Of a stretch of DNA of 7,642 nt, positions 6,821 through 7,642 are shown piece after piece (positions within the stretch are counted from its first letter, which is position 1; the number at the start of each line of letters is the position of its first letter). A program made the translations under genes and the position numbers. The notes beneath the pieces were generated by a model, which searched no databases, had not been told where the DNA came from, and saw only the letters and a program-made list of their open reading frames with translations. Source of the DNA: an uncultured Porphyromonas sp. (lineage in GTDB: Bacteria; Bacteroidota; Bacteroidia; Bacteroidales; Porphyromonadaceae); the NCBI RefSeq assembly GCF_915070105.1, contig NZ_CAJZFJ010000088.1, positions 1 to 7,642 on the forward strand, in the 5' to 3' direction.

Positions 6821-6908
6821 TTAGAGGGTGGGAGTGTACACGTGGGTACACTATGGTATACACACGTGTACACTATTGTATACCTGCGTGTATACTCTTC
6901 CCCTCTAG
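6821..6908. repeat. Long imperfect hairpin of GTRYAC repeats
   Basis: The main arms at 6833-6863 and 6866-6896 face each other over 31 positions: 24 Watson-Crick pairs, 4 G-T and 3 mismatches, with only AC (6864-6865) between them. An outer clamp, TTAGAGGG (6821-6828) with CCCTCTAG (6901-6908), adds about 8 pairs including a terminal G-T. The arms are built of GTATAC, GTACAC and GTGTAC units. There is no T-tract on the transcribed minus strand, so a simple terminator is not indicated. It could form a cruciform, an mRNA structure, or a protein-binding array. Confidence 0.75.
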
Positions 6909-7059
6909 TTAGTAGGTATACACGGGGAGAATTCACACCTAGGATACTGATACTCCTGCCTTAGCTCTGGACGCCTCAGCGACACTCCCCCCTCAGTCTC
7001 TCCCTGACCTCCTCCGTCAGCCCTATCTGGGTAGGTAGCACCTGTGTGGCATGAGGCCG

Positions 7060-7642
7060 TTATACCCTATCTTCGCACTCCCTAGCCTTGGGTACACCGC
7101 TGGATTCCTCCCACTCATAGATGTATACCTTGCCTTGAGAGTAGGCGATCATTCGGTCGCCGATGATGTGGATAGACTCAATATCCCACCCATCCCAGGG
7201 GATATGCCAGACAAACTTCTCCGTCTGCACATCGAAGGCTGCGAGGAAGAAAGTATCCGATACCCGCACCGAGACGTAGAAGATCCCGTCGCGTAGTAGG
7301 AGACCTGTATACCTTGCGCTACCCTCCTTCCCTTCATGGACAAAGCGATTCCTTCGCTCGTTACAGAGCATGCGCCCAGCCTCAAAGTCAAATACGGTAT
7401 AGTAGCTGTTGCATAAGGAATATCCTATTGTCCCCTTGATAAACATCTTGGGTAGTGTCTCGTCCTGCCTCTCGAGCACCTTTCCCGTAGCTACATCTAT
7501 CCGATGCAGGTGCTCTTGGGTCGTCACCCATAGATCAGAGCCATAGAAGTTGATGAATTCAATCATCCCTGGAACAATTCCATTGCGCCAAAGGGAATAT
7601 CCTCGACCGCTCTCGGAGAAGTCTAGCCGATAGACCTCCTCC
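7060..7642 (-). CDS. PQQ-like beta-propeller protein, 5' end off window
   Basis: Only the C-terminal 193 residues are visible. The frame stays open from an internal Met codon at 7566 to the right edge (the first complete codon is at 7641), reading EEVYRLDF then SGRGYSLWRNG and so on, so that Met is not the true start. The sequence shows repeated propeller-like blades of the kind GSDLWVTTQEHLHRIDVATGK, then YYTVFDFEAGRM, then FFLAAFDVQTEKFVW, then DRMIAYSQGKVYIYEW. These match the pattern of PQQ-type repeats (a strand, then a Leu/Phe-x-x-Asp-x-x-Thr-Gly-Lys turn, then a strand). Such propellers generally bind proteins or ligands, and no enzymatic residues can be assigned from this part. After the TAA the same frame stays open 27 codons. 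The gene is leftward like the operon downstream, but 469 nt away, so probably a separate unit. Confidence 0.75.
   Translation of the reverse strand, partial: EEVYRLDFSESGRGYSLWRNGIVPGMIEFINFYGSDLWVTTQEHLHRIDVATGKVLERQDETLPKMFIKGTIGYSLCNSYYTVFDFEAGRMLCNERRNRFVHEGKEGSARYTGLLLRDGIFYVSVRVSDTFFLAAFDVQTEKFVWHIPWDGWDIESIHIIGDRMIAYSQGKVYIYEWEESSGVPKARECEDRV

Larger units (their letters stand above)
6591..7059. other. 469-nt gap: operon leader plus long hairpin
   Basis: The gap separates the leftward propeller-like gene from the leftward surface operon. The left part (6591-6680) is the operon leader with a weak -7 match. The middle (6815-6921) is a long hairpin of GTRYAC hexamers. The right part (6976-7059) is 27 codons open in frame beyond the propeller gene's stop. 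Short + and - open frames across the hairpin are low-complexity translations of the repeat and do not look like genes. Confidence 0.6.

Noticed and set aside
6612..6936. Overlapping small open frames on both strands across the hairpin
   Set aside because: Their translations are repetitive readings of GTRYAC repeats (YTRVHYC, VYTCVY), lack leaders, and overlap one another on both strands.
7004..7020. CTGAC/GTCAG hairpin downstream of the propeller gene as terminator
   Set aside because: Only 5 bp with a 7-nt loop and no following T-tract.
7149..7566. Treating the Met codon at 7566 as the true start of the propeller gene
   Set aside because: The frame is open and propeller-like for 25 further codons to the right edge, so the gene begins outside the window. 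The other open frames across 7149-7391 are shadows of it.

Overview
The window looks like Bacteroidota chromosome, probably from the Porphyromonas side of the phylum. The evidence is a SusD/RagB-type lipoprotein, a lipoprotein with PKD modules, a plugless outer-membrane beta-barrel, and promoters of the TAnnTTTG (-7) type. The genus is inferred from gene content and a fairly high G+C for the phylum; no marker gene is present.

Left third (1 to about 2036): visibly A+T-rich. Hand counts of single 60-base lines gave about 42% G+C (line 481) and 35% (line 1441), against about 60% (line 2221) and 53% (line 4801) to the right. It holds two genes I do not recognise: a small soluble protein on + (100-459), whose promoter lies inside a 36-bp nested inverted repeat, and a tail-anchored protein on - (865-1575) with seven near-perfect heptads. 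Long non-coding gaps (460-864 and 1576-2038) surround them. It reads as an accessory patch, although no integrase, transposase or att site is visible.

Middle (2039-6590): one three-gene unit transcribed leftwards with gaps of 12 and 25 nt. The order is a PKD-repeat lipoprotein (6590-5235), a roughly 560-residue outer-membrane beta-barrel with no TonB plug (5222-3540), and a SusD/RagB-like lipoprotein (3514-2039). A perfect 14-bp hairpin at 1980-2016 closes it. All three products carry export signals for the outer membrane or cell surface. No SusC/RagA TonB-dependent transporter lies beside the SusD-like gene, so the barrel may be its membrane partner.

Right end (6591-7642): a 469-nt gap with a striking long imperfect hairpin (6821-6908) made of GTRYAC hexamers spaced 10-12 bp apart. 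It is followed by the 3' part of a leftward gene resembling a PQQ-type beta-propeller. That gene is open through the right edge of the window, and its frame continues 27 codons past its stop.

The strongest leads are the SusC-less SusD operon and the phased hairpin.
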